DNA from: Macrostomum hystrix | Taxonomy: Eukaryota > Platyhelminthes > Macrostomidae | Direction: 5' to 3' | Assembly (NCBI GenBank): GCA_950097015.1 | Contig: CATNEN010000001.1 | Location: 24,667,001 to 24,731,000 of the forward strand | Length of the DNA: 64,000 bases | Shown here: positions 42,474-55,490 of the stretch, piece by piece | Position numbering within the stretch: position 1 is the stretch's first letter | Layout: the number at the start of each line of letters is the position of its first letter | Notes under the pieces: model-generated | Databases searched by the model: none | What the model was told of the DNA's origin: nothing | The model's input: only the letters and a program-made list of their open reading frames with translations | Position numbers and translations under genes: made by a program

Positions 42474-43894
42474 GCACTCACTCACTCACTCACTCACTCA
42501 CTCACTCACTCACTCACTCACTCACTCACTCACTCACTCACTCACTCACTCACTCGCTCACTCACTCACTCACTCACTCACTCACTCACTCACTCACTCA
42601 CTCACTCACTCACTCACTCACTCACTCACTCACTCACTCACTCACTCACTCACTCACTCACTCACTCACTCACTCACTCACTCACTCACGCACTCACTCA
42701 CTCACTCACTCACTCACTCACTCACTCACTCACTCACTCACTCACTCACTCACTCACGCACTCACTCACGCACTCACTCACTCACGCATTCACTCACGCA
42801 ATCACGCACTCACTCACTCACTCACTCACTCACTCACTCACTCACTCACTCACTCACTCACTCACTCACTCACTCACTCACTCACTCACTCACTCACTCA
42901 CTCACTCACTCACTCACTCGCTCACTCACTCACTCACTCACTCACTCACTCACTCACTCACTCACTCACTCACTCACTCACTCACTCACTCACTCACTCA
43001 CTCACTCACTCACTCACTCACTCACTCACTCACTCACTCACTCACTCACTCACTCACGCACTCACTCACTCACTCACTCACTCACTCACTCACTCACTCA
43101 CTCACTCACTCACTCACTCACTCACGCACTCACTCACGCACTCACTCACTCACGCATTCACTCACGCAATCACGCACTCACTCACTCACTCACTCACTCA
43201 CTCACTCACTCACTCACTCACTCACTCACTCACTCACTCACTCACTCACTCACTCACTCACTCACTCACTCACTCACTCACTCACGCACTCACTCACTCA
43301 CTCACTCACTCACTCACTCACTCACTCACTCACTCACTCACTCACTCACTCACTCACTCACTCACGCACTCACTCACGCACTCACTCACTCACGCATTCA
43401 CTCACGCAATCACGCACTCACTCACTCACTCACTCACTCACTCACTCACTCACTCACTCACTCACTCACTCACTCACTCACTCACTCACTCACTCACTCA
43501 CTCACTCACTCACTCACTCACTCACTCACTCACTCACTCACTCACTCACTCACTCACTCACTCACTCACTCACTCACTCACTCACTCACTCACTCACTCA
43601 CTCACTCACTCACTCACTCACTCACTCACTCACTCACTCACTCACTCACTCACTCACTCACTCACTCACTCACTCACGCACTCACTCACTCACTCACTCA
43701 CTCACTCACTCACTCACTCACTCACTCACTCACTCACTCACTCACGCACTCACTCACGCACTCACTCACTCACGCATTCACTCACGCAATCACGCACTCA
43801 CTCACTCACTCACTCACTCACTCACTCACTCACTCACTCACTCACTCACTCACTCACTCACTCACTCACTCACTCACTCACTCACTCACTCACT
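42474..43894. repeat. (CTCA)n microsatellite, 1.4 kb, with repeated variant blocks
   Basis: Nearly pure tetranucleotide. A variant cassette CACGCATTCACTCACGCAAT recurs with GCATTC at 42785, 43154, 43394 and 43774, so blocks of several hundred bases have been copied within the array. Confidence 0.95.
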
Positions 43895-44219
43895 CAATAG
43901 ATTTTTACATTTTTCCGGCTTTAGCCTAGCATCTAGCAATAATATTTGCTCATCCATTTTCCACTATTTCAAGAGAAAGTTTTTCTTGCTTTTTGCCAAA
44001 ATTAGTCTGTCACGACTCGCTACTTGCTACTGCCAGTAGGAGGTTGTGTTTCTCATCCTTCGAATTGTTCAGTGGAGTGTAATTAGCCCCGTCCTGGCTA
44101 GCCAAAGTGCAACGCCGCTCACAATTGTAATGCCTGTTTTGAAGCTGATAGAATTTGAGTAGGAACAGCTCTATTGTTCCTACAATTGTTCTATCCAACT
44201 CTAATTTTATTCTATCTGT
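43895..44219. other. No supported gene
   Basis: Nothing recognised. Confidence 0.4.
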
Positions 44220-44745
44220 TCTCTTGTGTTCTCTTTCTCTTCAGTCTCTTATGTCTCTCTTATGTCTCTTATGTTACTCTCTCCTTTGTCCTTCTTTCTC
44301 CCTATCTCCTCTCTTTTCTCTCTTGTCTGCACTCTCCGCTCTTCTCTCACCTATCTCCTCTCTCCTTTCTCTACTCTCCTCCCTTCTCCCTACTCTCTAC
44401 TTTCTCTACTCTCCTCCCTCCTCCCTCCTCTCTCCTCCCTCCTCTCTCCTTTCTCTACTCTCCTCCCTCCTCTCTCCTCCCTCCTCTCTCCATCTCTACT
44501 CTCCTGCCTCCTCTCCTTTCTCTACTCTCCTCCCTCCTCCCTCCTCTCTCCTCCCTCCTCTCTCCTTTCTCTACTCTCCTCCCTACTCTCTACTTTCTCT
44601 ACTCTCCTCCCCCCTTTCTCTACTCTCCTCCCCCCCTTTCTCTACTCTCCTCCCCCCTTTCTCTACTCTCCTCCCCCCTTTCTCTACTCTCCTTTCTCCA
44701 CTCTCCTCTCCCCTCTCTCCCTGTCTCCTGTCTCCTCTCTCCTTT
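44220..44745. repeat. Pyrimidine-rich CTCTCCTCCCTC repeats
   Basis: Irregular TCTCTACTCTCCTCCC units. All three plus frames stay open as a by-product. Confidence 0.95.
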
Positions 44746-45539
44746 CACATCCAAATCAGCTCGCACCCAGTGTGTCACCAGGATCTCAACCAGTTATTCC
44801 TGCCAGAGCAAGCCGCTCACGCAGATGCCGCCCGTTCATTCGCTGAAATTTGTGAATAGACCAGAGCGCAGGCATTCCTAAGACTCTGATTCTCTGCCTC
44901 GCTGGCAGCTCCCAATCTCCTAAACTTATCCTCAGCTGCCACTTCAGCAGCGCTGCAGTCTCTCATTGACCGTTTGATAAGCCTCACTTAGTGCGCACAG
45001 CACAATTCATTTGTGAGCTGCTCCAGAGTGGGACGTCATCGACTTTGGAATCACTCGTATTCTCCTAAAGTCAACGAGTATCTGGCGCCAAAATGGGGGG
45101 ATAAAATTCAATTTCAGATCCCCAGTGTACTCAGCCATCCGTGCCAGAGTAGCAACATTTGGATTTTGTATTCTCTTTTTTCATAACTCACTGCTCAAAG
45201 CTGTGTTAGCAGACTCAAAATCCTCTCGCACACACGGAGAAAGAACCGCAATTTATATTTTAATTGGCTTATCGCAAGTTGAAGAAATGAATTTCTGCAT
45301 CAACTATGCACTGTTGGATTTTAGGAATAAAACAATAATGAAAAAACTTGATAATCCATGCGACTTCGAGTTGATTGACTCATCGCGGTTGAATTGGTTT
45401 GAGTCTCTCTTCAGTCTGAGAGCCAAGTGTGCGCTGATTGGCTGGCTCACTTGGCTAAAACTCTTATTCGAGCACTCGGCCCCGTTGTGACCCCCGGACC
45501 TGCAGTGGCTGTAGGCTAGCTGCGGGCTCCGTCCACACA
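44746..45539. other. Region upstream of the PDZ gene exon
   Basis: No supported exon. It may contain the 5' untranslated region or promoter of the gene that follows. The frame at 45125-45490 has no splice or protein support. Confidence 0.4.
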
Positions 45540-45986
45540 ATGTCTTCTGGTGTCGATCCGCTGTCTCGCGGCCGCCAGCGACGGAAGCGGCCCTCGATGC
45601 TCGCCGACGATGTCAACGATGTCGCCGGCGTCAGCGCCGTGGCGGCCATGGGCCTGCTGTGGCACAGACGTCGAGAGGTTGAACGGCGGCGGCAGTCCAT
45701 CTTGAGCCTCACCATGGAGACTGGCGCGCCAGCGGCCATCCAGCAGCTGCTGCCGCATCGGCTTGATGAGCCCACCGTCGAGGAGGAGGTCGACTTCGAA
45801 GAAACCCCGGCATCTTCTGGCAGCTGCATCAAAGCGGACACCGCCGATGCCGACGTCGGCCCGTCGTCGCCAGGCTCGTCTGTCATCACCACGACCTCAG
45901 AGGGCTACCGCAAGATTCGGCACAAGCGGCCGAAGTGCTTCCTGCGCAGGCGGGACTGCCCTGCCAGGCCGTGCCAGTGCGCTGAG
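45540..45986 (+). CDS. Putative first coding exon of the MPDZ/PATJ-like gene
   Basis: 149 codons from ATG (context ACACAATGT) to the donor GAG|GTGAAG (45987), phase 0. The composition is protein-like: a basic stretch RGRQRRKRP, MGLLWHRRREVERRRQSILSL, an acidic/Ser-rich middle, and a basic Cys-containing end KCFLRRRDCPARPCQC. It has no PDZ or L27 domain that I can see. It is assigned to this gene because it is the nearest upstream coding exon on the same strand and its phase matches the PDZ exon at 53946. An independent gene, or missing exons between, cannot be excluded. Confidence 0.5.
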
Positions 45987-46984
45987 GTGAAGCCTCTGCA
46001 GCCGCCTCTCCTGCTCTCCCACTGTCTGGCCTATAATTTAGATTTTTTCTGCCCACACAGTTCTTATTTTCTCTTTTCCTGCACCCCGTCACCTGAACTC
46101 TCCCCTTCTTTTTCTCTTATTCTCCCCGTCTCCCTTCTCTTATTATCCCCTGCGTGATCTTAATACGCCTCATCTTTGTCTCCTCCGTACAGTGTCTCCA
46201 TTCTCCTATATCTTCTCTTTTCTCACCTCTCGTCTCTTCTCTCTCCTCTCATCTCTTCTCTCTCCTCTCGTCTCCTCTTGTCTCCGCGGTCTCCAGTCGC
46301 ATCCAGTAATAAGTTGACTCGCCGCAGAAAATTCCCCAAACCTGAGTCTGAATCCGTAAATCAAATTCATAAAACTTCCGTTGTGTCATTAGTCACCATC
46401 TCAATCAGGGGAGGCTTCAGTAGCAGCAGCAGCAGCAGCAGCGGCAGCTGAGACTACGGGGGGTGCAGGGTCCCTGAATGTGACACTAAAAGTAGCAATA
46501 AAGGAGGCCCTGGTCAACTGTTCTCTCCCTGTCCCGAAGGAGGGCGGGCTGCGGACAGAGGATCAAACGCAGAGTGGGAGACGCGGGCTGAAAGACACAG
46601 AGGGCTGTCTTGCTTTTAGTCTCTCGGGCGGGCGTTTCTTAGTCTGCTCCAGCTCATCCGACATCCCTTCCTTGCTTCCCAGTCTCATTTCTTGTCTTGC
46701 GCCCTGGGAAAAAAAATTAACAGATTAGAGACAATTAGCACGCTGGTCCCCTGCTGAGCGGGCGGAACGCTGCGTTGCTGCCGAAATTGAGGGAAGTAAA
46801 AATTAGAGAGGGGGGTAGCGAGAAGGGAAGAGATTAGGTGCGCTGCGGTTTGGTTTATTACAGGTTCGCTGTTTTAGCTGCTGTACAGGGCAGGGCGGCT
46901 TTCATTCGAAGCTACTATGAGAGAGCACACTCGATTCGGAAATTGATAGAAATGTGAAATTTTGCAAAGAGCTATTGCCAAGAT

Positions 46985-47420
46985 TTCAGGGAGATTTCAG
47001 GTAGATTTCAGGTAGATATCAGGTAGATTTCAAATAGATTTGAGGTAGATTTCAGGTAGATTTCAGGTAGATTTCAGGTAGATATCAGGTAGATTTCAAA
47101 TAGATTTGAGGTAGATTTCAGGTAGATTTCAAATAGATTTCAGGTAGATATCAGGTAGATTTCAAATAGATTTCAGGTAAATATCAGGTAGATTTCAGGT
47201 AGATATCAGGTACATTTCAGGTAGATATCAGGTAGATTTCAAATAGATTTCAGGTAGATATCAGGTAGATTTCAAATAGATTTCAGGTAAATATCAGGTA
47301 GATTTCAGGTAGATATCAGGTACATTTCAGGTAGATATCAGGTAGATTTCAAATAGATTTCAGGTAGATATCAGGAAGATTTCCGGTAGATTTTATTGAG
47401 ATATCAGGTAGACTTCAGAT
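46985..47420. repeat. 11-bp minisatellite (AGGTAGATTTC)
   Basis: AGGTAGATTTC, AGGTAGATATC and AAATAGATTTC variants succeed each other in a repeated order, with a second-level period of about 110 bp (compare 47167 with 47279). Confidence 0.9.
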
Positions 47421-48189
47421 AGGTTTCAGATATAGTGAAGGTATACCACAGATATATTATCTAGCTAGCTATAGAATAGATATTTCGACTCTAGGTTTAT
47501 TAGATTAGTACATCACGGATAGGGAAAAGGATTAGGATATTAGGGGAATGGGGAAAGAATGCTATAAAAAGATCAGACAAACGTGACCGCGCAGAGCGGA
47601 GCGGGCAGCGAGTCACTGGGGAAGCTGTAATATAGTGTTGAGCACAGGAGATGAGTTTGAGTCTCACGGAGCCGTTTTTCGAGTCGAGGTCACATGAGGA
47701 ACGTGTGTGTGTGTGTGTGTTCCTTTCCAGCTTTTAAGACTAGAGTACTCAGTTCATAATGCATGAAAAGTATTTAACACCCCAGACGAAAACCAAAGCC
47801 TTCTTAAACTAGCGGGGGGGCCTCGACAGGACAGGTAATTGAAAATGACAGGCACATTACGCTGGCGAGTGCGCGACTTTGCAAGGGAACTGAAATCCCC
47901 TCCCCAAATAGCTCGCCCATTTTCTTTCCGTTATGAGGCCGACCTCGATGCCCCACCGAATCAATCAGCTAAGCCTGAGCGTTTTCACCCCACTGGCCCC
48001 CACATCTGGTCGGGAAGACTAAGGCTTAGTGGGATTAGCGTTAACACTCTGGTTGGGAAGGCGACGCCGCAAATGAACTCAACGGAACAGTTGCTGGCCT
48101 TACTATTTAGCTGTATGACTTGAGTATAATTGATCTGCGATTCGTTATTAATCTAAATGTTTTCATTTCTTTTCATCGGGTCATCAGAG

Positions 48190-51100
48190 ATTTTGTCTAA
48201 CACCCAAATCTCATGTCTAACACCCGAATATCATGTCTAACACCCAAATCTCATGTCTAACACCCGAATATCATGTCTAACACCCGAATATCATGTCTAA
48301 CACCCGAATCTCGTGTCTAACATCCGAACCTCGAATCTCGTGTCTAACACCTGAATCTCGTGTCTAACAACCGAATCTCGTGTCTAACAACCGAATCTCG
48401 TGTCTAACACCCGAACATCATGTCTAACACCCGAATCTCGTGTCTAACATCCGAACCTCGAATCTCGTGTCCAACACCCAAATCTCATGTCTAACACCCG
48501 AACATCATGTCCAACACCCAAATCTCATGTCTAACACCCGAATATCATGTCTAACACCCGAATCTCGTGTCTAACATCCGAACCTCGAATCTCGTGTCTA
48601 ACACCTGAATCTCGTGTCTAACACCTGAATCTCGTGTCTAACAACCGAATCTCATGTCTAACACCCGAATATCATGTCTAACACCCGAATCTCGTGTCTA
48701 ACATCCGAACCTCGAATCTCGTGTCTAACACCTGAATCTCGTGTCTAACACCTGAATCTCGTGTCTAACAACCGAATCTCGTGTCTAACACCTGAATCTC
48801 GTGTCTAACACCTGAATCTAGTGTCTAACACCTGAATCTCATGTCTAACACCAAATCTCTCGTCCAACACCCAAATCTCGTGTCTAACACCCGAATCTCG
48901 TGTCTAACAACCGAATCTCGTGTCTAACACCTGAATCTCGTGTCTAACACCTGAATCTAGTGTCTAACACCTGAATCTCATGTCTAACACCAAATCTCTC
49001 GTCCAACACCCAAATCTCGTGTCTAACACCCGAATCTCGTGTCTAACAACCGAATCTCGTGTCTAACATCTGAATCTTATGTCTAACACCCTAATCTCAT
49101 GTCTAACACCTGAATCTCGTGTCTAACAACCGAATCTCGTGTCTAACACCTGAATCTCGTGTCTAACACCTGAATCTAGTGTCTAACACCTGAATCTCAT
49201 GTCTAACACCAAATCTCTCGTCCAACACCCAAATCTCGTGTCTAACACCCGAATCTCGTGTCTAACAACCGAATCTCGTGTCTAACACCTGAATCTCGTG
49301 TCTAACACCTGAATCTCGTGTCTAACACCCGAATCTCATGTCCAACACCCAAATCTCGTGTCTAACACCCGAATCTCGTGTCTAACACCTGAATCTCGTG
49401 TCTAACAACCGAATCTCGTGTCTAACAACCGAATCTCGTGTCTAACACCCGAACATCATGTCTAACACCCGAATCTCGTGTCTAACATCCGAACCTCGAA
49501 TCTCGTGTCCAACACCCAAATCTCATGTCTAACAACCGAATCTCATGTCTAACAACCGAATCTCATGTCTAACACCCGAATATCATGTCTAACACCCGAA
49601 TATCATGTCTAACACCCGAATCTCGTGTCTAACATCCGAACCTCGAATCTCGTGTCTAACACCTGAATCTCGTGTCTAACAACCGAATCTCGTGTCTAAC
49701 ACCTGAATCTCGTGTCTAACACCTGAATCTAGTGTCTAACACCTGAATCTCATGTCTAACACCAAATCTCTCGTCCAACACCCAAATCTCGTGTCTAACA
49801 CCCGAATCTCGTGTCTAACACCCGAATCTCGTGTCTAACATCCGAACCTCGAATCTCGTGTCTAACACCTGAATCTCGTGTCTAACACCTGAATCTCGTG
49901 TCTAACACCCGAATCTCATGTCCAACACCCAAATCTCGTGTCTAACACCCGAATCTCGTGTCTAACACCTGAATCTCGTGTCTAACAACCGAATCTCGTG
50001 TCTAACAACCGAATCTCGTGTCTAACACCCGAACATCATGTCTAACACCCGAATCTCGTGTCTAACATCCGAACCTCGAATCTCGTGTCCAACACCCAAA
50101 TCTCATGTCTAACAACCGAATCTCATGTCTAACAACCGAATCTCATGTCTAACACCCGAATATCATGTCTAACACCCGAATATCATGTCTAACACCCGAA
50201 TCTCGTGTCTAACATCCGAACCTCGAATCTCGTGTCTAACACCTGAATCTCGTGTCTAACAACCGAATCTCGTGTCTAACACCTGAATCTCGTGTCTAAC
50301 ACCTGAATCTAGTGTCTAACACCTGAATCTCATGTCTAACACCAAATCTCTCGTCCAACACCCAAATCTCGTGTCTAACACCCGAATCTCGTGTCTAACA
50401 CCCGAATCTCGTGTCTAACATCCGAACCTCGAATCTCGTGTCTAACACCTGAATCTCGTGTCTAACAACCGAATCTCGTGTCTAACACCTGAATCTCGTG
50501 TCTAACACCTGAATCTAGTGTCTAACACCTGAATCTCATGTCTAACACCAAATCTCTCGTCCAACACCCAAATCTCGTGTCTAACACCCGAATCTCGTGT
50601 CTAACAACCGAATCTCGTGTCTAACACCCGAATCTCGTGTCTAACACCTGAATCTCATGTCTAACACCAAATCTCTCGTCCAACACCCAAATCTCGTGTC
50701 TAACACCCGAATCTCGTGTCTAACACCTGAATCTCGTGTCTAACACCCGAATCTCGTGTCTAACATCCGTACCTCGAATCTCGTGTCTAACAACCGAATC
50801 TCGTGTCTAACACCTGAATCTCGTGTCTAACACCTGAATCTAGTGTCTAACACCCTAATCTCATGTCTAACACCTGAATCTCGTGTCTAACACCTGAATC
50901 TCGTGTCTAACACCTGAATCTCGTGTCTAACACCCAAATCTCATGTCTAACACCCGAATATCATGTCTAACAACCGAATCTCGTGTCTAACACCAGAATC
51001 TTATGTCTAACACCCTAATCTCATGTCTAACACCTGAATCTCGTGTCTAACACCTGAATCTCGTGTCTAACAACCGAATCTCGTGTCTAACACCAGAATC

Positions 51101-52215
51101 TTATGTCTAACACCCTAATCTCATGTCTAACACCTGAATCTCGTGTCTAACAACCGAACCTCGTGTCTAACACCTGAATCTCGTGTCTAACACCTGAATC
51201 TCGTGTCTAACAACCGAATCTCGTGTCTAACACCAGAATCTTATGTCTAACACCCTAATCTCATGTCTAACACCTGAATCTCGTGTCTAACAACCGAACC
51301 TCGTGTCTAACACCTGAATCTCGTGTCTAACAACCGAATCTCGTGTCTAAAAACCGAATCTCGTGTCTAACACCTGAATCTCGTGTCTAACAACCGAATC
51401 TCGTGTCTAACACCTGAATCTCGTGTCTAACACCTGAATCTCGTGTCTAACAACCGAATCTCGTGTCTAACACCTGAATCTCGTGTCTAACACCTGAATC
51501 TCGTGTCTAACAACCGAATCTCGTGTCTAACACCTGAATCTCGTGTCTAACAACCGAATCTCGTGTCTAACACCTGAATCTCATGTCTAACACCTGAATC
51601 TCTTGTCTAACACCTGAATCTCGTGTCTAACACCTGAATCTCGTGTCTAGCAACCGAATCTCATGTCTAACACCAGAATCTCATGTCTAACACCCGAATC
51701 TCGTGTCTAACACCTGAATCTCGTGTCTAACACCTGAATCTCGTGTCTAACACCTGAATCTCGTGTCTAACAACCGAATCTCGTGTCTAACACCTGAATC
51801 TCGTGTCTAACACCTGAATCTCATGTCTAACACCCGAATCTCGTGTCTAACACCTGAATCTCGTGTCTAACACCTGAATATCGTGTCTAACAAACGAATC
51901 TCGTGTCTAACACCCGAATTTCGTGTCTAACACCCGAATATCATGTCTAACAACCGAATCTCGTGTCTAACACCCGAATATCATGTCTAACACCTGAATC
52001 TCGTGTCTAACACCTGAATCTCATGTCTAATACCTGAATCTCATGTCTAACACCCGAATCTCTTGTCTAACACCCGAATCTCATGTCTAACACCCGAATC
52101 TCTTGTCTAACACCCGAATCTCATGTCTAACACTCAAATCTCGTGTCTAACACTCAAATCTCGTGTCTAACAACCGAATCTCGTGTCTAACACCCGAATC
52201 TCATGTCTAATACCC
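48190..52215. repeat. 20-bp minisatellite, about 200 copies (4 kb), with higher-order structure
   Basis: The unit is TCTCGTGTCTAACACCTGAA. Variant units (AACCTCGAATC insertions, CCAAATCTCTCGTCC) recur in fixed order. A block of 580 bp is repeated in tandem at about 49321-49900 and 49901-50480. After about 50860 units are more uniform. Confidence 0.95.
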
Positions 52216-52740
52216 GAGTTCTCTGTTCAGTTTCAGTGAGTAGCATCAGCTTGAATGAGGCATCCTGAGCTGAGATTCAGATCTCAGTTGAGGTTGTCGG
52301 AGTGACTGGCGGCCATTCTGTGCGGCCCAGAATTTGCATAAATAGCACGCGCGGATAAAGTCAGTTTCTTTGGAATCTTCCCCTGCCCTTCCTTCCATCC
52401 GGGTCACGTGACCTCGGGCGAGTCGTTCCTCGCTTTGGGTGGCTGCTTGAAGCCAAATCTTCGGCAGCTGCCACTGCCAGCCCTTCTGCTGTTTTTTTCC
52501 AAGTCTTCCATCAATTAGAACTCGCATTTTCCTCCGACATTCTGCTCAGCTCAATTATTTTGTCTTGCTTAACTTGGATTCAATTTACGGCTTTTGATGC
52601 TGCCCCGGCAACAAGCCTGCTAAGGGTAATTAGTGACTGGGGACGGCCTAGTTGAGTTGACAATAATTCATCATCAGGGATGTTGTCCTCATTCACTTAT
52701 GTACCTGGAATTTCCTGTGACAGCTGCAATATGAGAACGG
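52216..52740. other. Intronic, no exon seen
   Basis: Nothing recognised. Confidence 0.4.
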
Positions 52741-52744
52741 TGAT

Positions 52745-52965
52745 AAGGGTCTTGGAACCAGACTAAGAAGGAGTGGTAGACTCAGAGGAAGTACAGAGAG
52801 GGAGACATAGAGGGAGGCCGAGAGGTAGACTGAGAGGGAGAATGGGAGGGAGGCTGAGAGGGAGGGTGTGAAGTAGACTGGGAGGTAGACATAGAGGTAG
52901 ACTGAGAGGTAGGGTGAGAGGTAGACTGAGAGGTAGACATAGAGGTAGACGGAGAATCAGACTGA
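52745..52965. repeat. Degenerate GAGAGGTAGACT repeats
   Basis: About 15 imperfect 11-14-bp purine-rich units. Confidence 0.8.
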
Positions 52966-53597
52966 GATTACTGGTAGCTGAGACCAGTAGTGTTCAGCTG
53001 TTCTGATCTGTCAAAAGACAACAATTCTTTATCTGTGTTCTCAGGGCCAATCAGTGTGGCATAGTTTCATAACCTAAACAGTGGCAGAGCAAATCCTGTG
53101 ATCACCTCACAGTGCGAACTCAAAGCACAGTGCATTTATTACTCACTACATACAGGATTATTGTACAGGAAAGCCGTGCTTGAAGATCTGATTGACACTT
53201 TCAAACTCAGATTTGTTTGAATGCGTGACAGTGCATTTATATGAGTAGACTTTCAGTGGGGATTAATGAGCAGTCTTAACTGATTAATCGATTAATCTTA
53301 TCTGCAGCGAATGAAAGACAAGGGACCAGTCGTGGCGACCTCTGGGATATAAAAAACTGGCTAGCCTAATTTCATGCATGAGTTTTGAGTTCAGATTTGA
53401 GTTCAGGAGTAACTCATTGTAAAATATGTGTGACTTTAATAATAATAATGATAATAATAATCAATAACAATTGCAGGAGGGCTGTGGGCACATCCTTTGG
53501 TGACACTAGACCCGCAGCCAGCGAGGAGGCAATTCTGCACATTTCGCTGACTCCTGAGCACACGCGCACACAGATACTGTACGCAGGCACACGCTCA

Positions 53598-53815
53598 CAC
53601 AGGTGTGTACATCTGCCCTGACTTTCTCATCGTCTGGCAGTGTACACTCTCACTGTGCCTTGGAGGTTGGCCCTCAAGGGCGTAAATTGCACGACAAGCC
53701 CCCAAGCCTTCTCTCCGCGGCTGCGCCCCAAATGAATGTGGCCTCGCCGCGGAATCGAACTCAGGGACCTTGGTGCGAGAGGCAAACGCGTAGACCGCTC
53801 TGCAACTCACCCTCC
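53598..53815 (-). mobile_element. tRNA-derived SINE
   Basis: Read on the minus strand, the head has a pol III A box TTGCAGAGCGG (53795-53805) and a B box GTTCGATTC (53752-53760) at tRNA-like spacing. A body follows (GGCTTGTCGTGCAATTTACG near 53690) that recurs at 36855-36962. The acceptor stem does not pair, so it is not a tRNA gene. It lies just upstream of the PDZ exon acceptor. Confidence 0.75.
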
Positions 53816-53945
53816 TCAGTGTGACCTTGGCTGAGATCTTTGGCGGGCTGGTGTTATGAGAAATCTTTAACTTTTGAAGCTGTTGTTTTTTTATTTTGTG
53901 TTTGCAACTTTCGCTCTCACTTGTCCCCGCCGAACGAATCCGCAG

Positions 53946-54488
53946 CTGAACACGGACTGGACCGAGATCGAGGTGATCGATCTGATCGGCGACTCCACCG
54001 GCCTTGGCTTCGGCATTATCGGCAGCAAAAGCACCGGGGTGGTTGTGCGCACCATCGTGTCTGGAGGAGCCGCTGACAACGACGGCCGGCTGCGGTCTGG
54101 CGACCACCTGCTCTGCATCGGCCTCGTCGGCGTGCGTGGCATGAACAGTGAGCAGGTGGCCAGCGTGCTCAGGCAGAGCGGAGACCGCGTCAGGCTGGTC
54201 ATCGCCAGGGCCATTCACGATCCGGCTGCTGAGAGCACCGTCGGGGTTGACGGCCGCTGCTGCCAGCTGGTGCCCACGGCAGAGCTGGAGGCCCACCTGG
54301 AGGCTCTGGTGGCAGCTCTCGACGCCTGCGCGGCGGCTTCGGCTGAGGAGGACGACGAAGTGGAACAGCAGATGGATGGCGCTGCAGAGCCAGGCGCTGA
54401 CGATGATGCCGCAGCTGCTGCTGCTGCTGCTGTTTCTGATGCCACAGTGACATCTGCCACTCTGAAAATCGATGGCAGAGTTGATATG
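53946..54488 (+). CDS. MPDZ/PATJ-like gene: PDZ domain exon (PDZ2-like)
   Basis: The acceptor is CCGCAG (to 53945) and the likely donor ATG|GTCAGT (54489); both sides are phase 0, 181 codons. Residues 1-90 form a complete PDZ domain: [12 protein letters not shown] strand, the carboxylate-binding loop [34 protein letters not shown] and the helix [21 protein letters not shown]. The pattern is close to PDZ2 of MPDZ and PATJ/INADL, scaffolds of the Crumbs polarity complex at apical junctions. After the PDZ come an acidic linker and an Ala run from GCN repeats. The open frame runs on to 54554, into a minisatellite; the donor at 54489 is inferred because it keeps phase with the next exon. Confidence 0.8.
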
Positions 54489-54966
54489 GTCAGTGCTGGA
54501 ACATCTGAAAGTGCTCCAGATCTGGCGCTAGAAACTGTCAGATCTGATGACTAGAAACTGTCAGATCTGATGACTAGAAACTGTCAGATCTGATGACTAG
54601 AAACTGTCAGATCTGATGACTAGAAACTGTCAGATCTGATGACTAGAAACTGTCAGATCTGATGACTAGAAACTGTCAGATCTGATGACTAGAAACTGTC
54701 AGATTTGATGACTAGAAACTGTCAGATCTGATGACTAGAAACTGTCAGATCTGATGACTAGAAACTGTCAGATCTGATGACTAGAAACTGTCAGATCTGA
54801 TGACTAGAAACTGTCAGATATGATGACTAGAACCTGTCAGATTTGATGACTAGAATAAATATAATATATATATATATATTCGAATATACATATAATATTT
54901 CCGTAACTTCTTACTACATGCGACTGTAAGTAGCGTAGTGCGAATTTTACTTCTAAACCCTCTCAG
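54489..54966 (+). other. Intron with a minisatellite beside the donor
   Basis: Bounded by GTCAGT and CTCTCAG. Most of it is the 23-bp repeat listed next, then an AT run (54860-54895). Confidence 0.6.
54529..54855. repeat. 23-bp minisatellite, about 14 copies
   Basis: Core AGAAACTGTCAGATCTGATG, almost homogeneous. It begins about 40 bases after the inferred splice donor. Confidence 0.95.
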
Positions 54967-55080
54967 GACACGGGCAGCTGTGGCAGTCTGAGAGATGAGG
55001 CACCGTGCAGGAGCAATCACAAGGGCCTCTACTCCGGCAGCAGTGCATCATCGAACACGGAGTCTGTTCAACTGCATCAG
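54967..55080 (+). CDS. MPDZ/PATJ-like gene: linker exon
   Basis: 38 codons between acceptor CCTCTCAG and donor CAG|GTGTGT, phase 0 on both sides. It is Ser/Gly/Asn-rich and low in hydrophobics (YSGSSASSNTESVQLHQ), as expected for an inter-PDZ linker. Confidence 0.65.
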
Positions 55081-55329
55081 GTGTGTCTCCTGGATATTCT
55101 TTAATAATTGAGCAATGCAGCAATTTAATTTTGCCTTGTATAACTTGTCTTGATCCCTTTCGTCAGGTAAGGTGTTGACCAGTTTAATTAAAGCTCTTTC
55201 ATTACTGAAATTGCTTTTAATTTGAGCATCATTTCGTTGAAACTCAAAACTGCTGCATCACCGGCTCTAAGACATGCGGGCTAATCAATGTCTGCTGCAT
55301 TCCGCCCCTGTGTCTTCCGTATCTTCATT

Positions 55330-55490
55330 GCCGACCGCATCTCCGCCCCATCTGCATCTCCATTTCCGCCCCCATCTCCGCCCCTTCTGCATCTCCATTT
55401 CCGCCCCCGTCTCCACCCCATCTGTATATCCATTTCCGCCCCCCCATCTCCGCCCCCATCTCCGCCCCCATCTCCGCCCTCTGTTCCACG
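55330..55490. repeat. CCGCCCCCATCTCC-type repeat
   Basis: About ten irregular C-rich units. Confidence 0.85.

Larger units (their letters stand above)
45987..53945 (+). other. Presumed 8-kb intron rich in tandem repeats
   Basis: Between the two coding exons lie CT-rich repeats (46060-46290), a (CAG)n run (46422-46440), a small open frame at 47839-48123 without support, three minisatellites and a SINE. No further exon is evident, although the PDZ1 and L27 domains of this family might be expected here. Confidence 0.45.

Noticed and set aside
47839-48123. 94-codon frame in the large intron
   Set aside because: No splice sites in matching phase and no motif; likely chance.
53752-53815. Functional tRNA gene
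   Set aside because: A and B boxes are present but the acceptor stem does not pair and a repeated non-tRNA body follows, so it is a SINE head.
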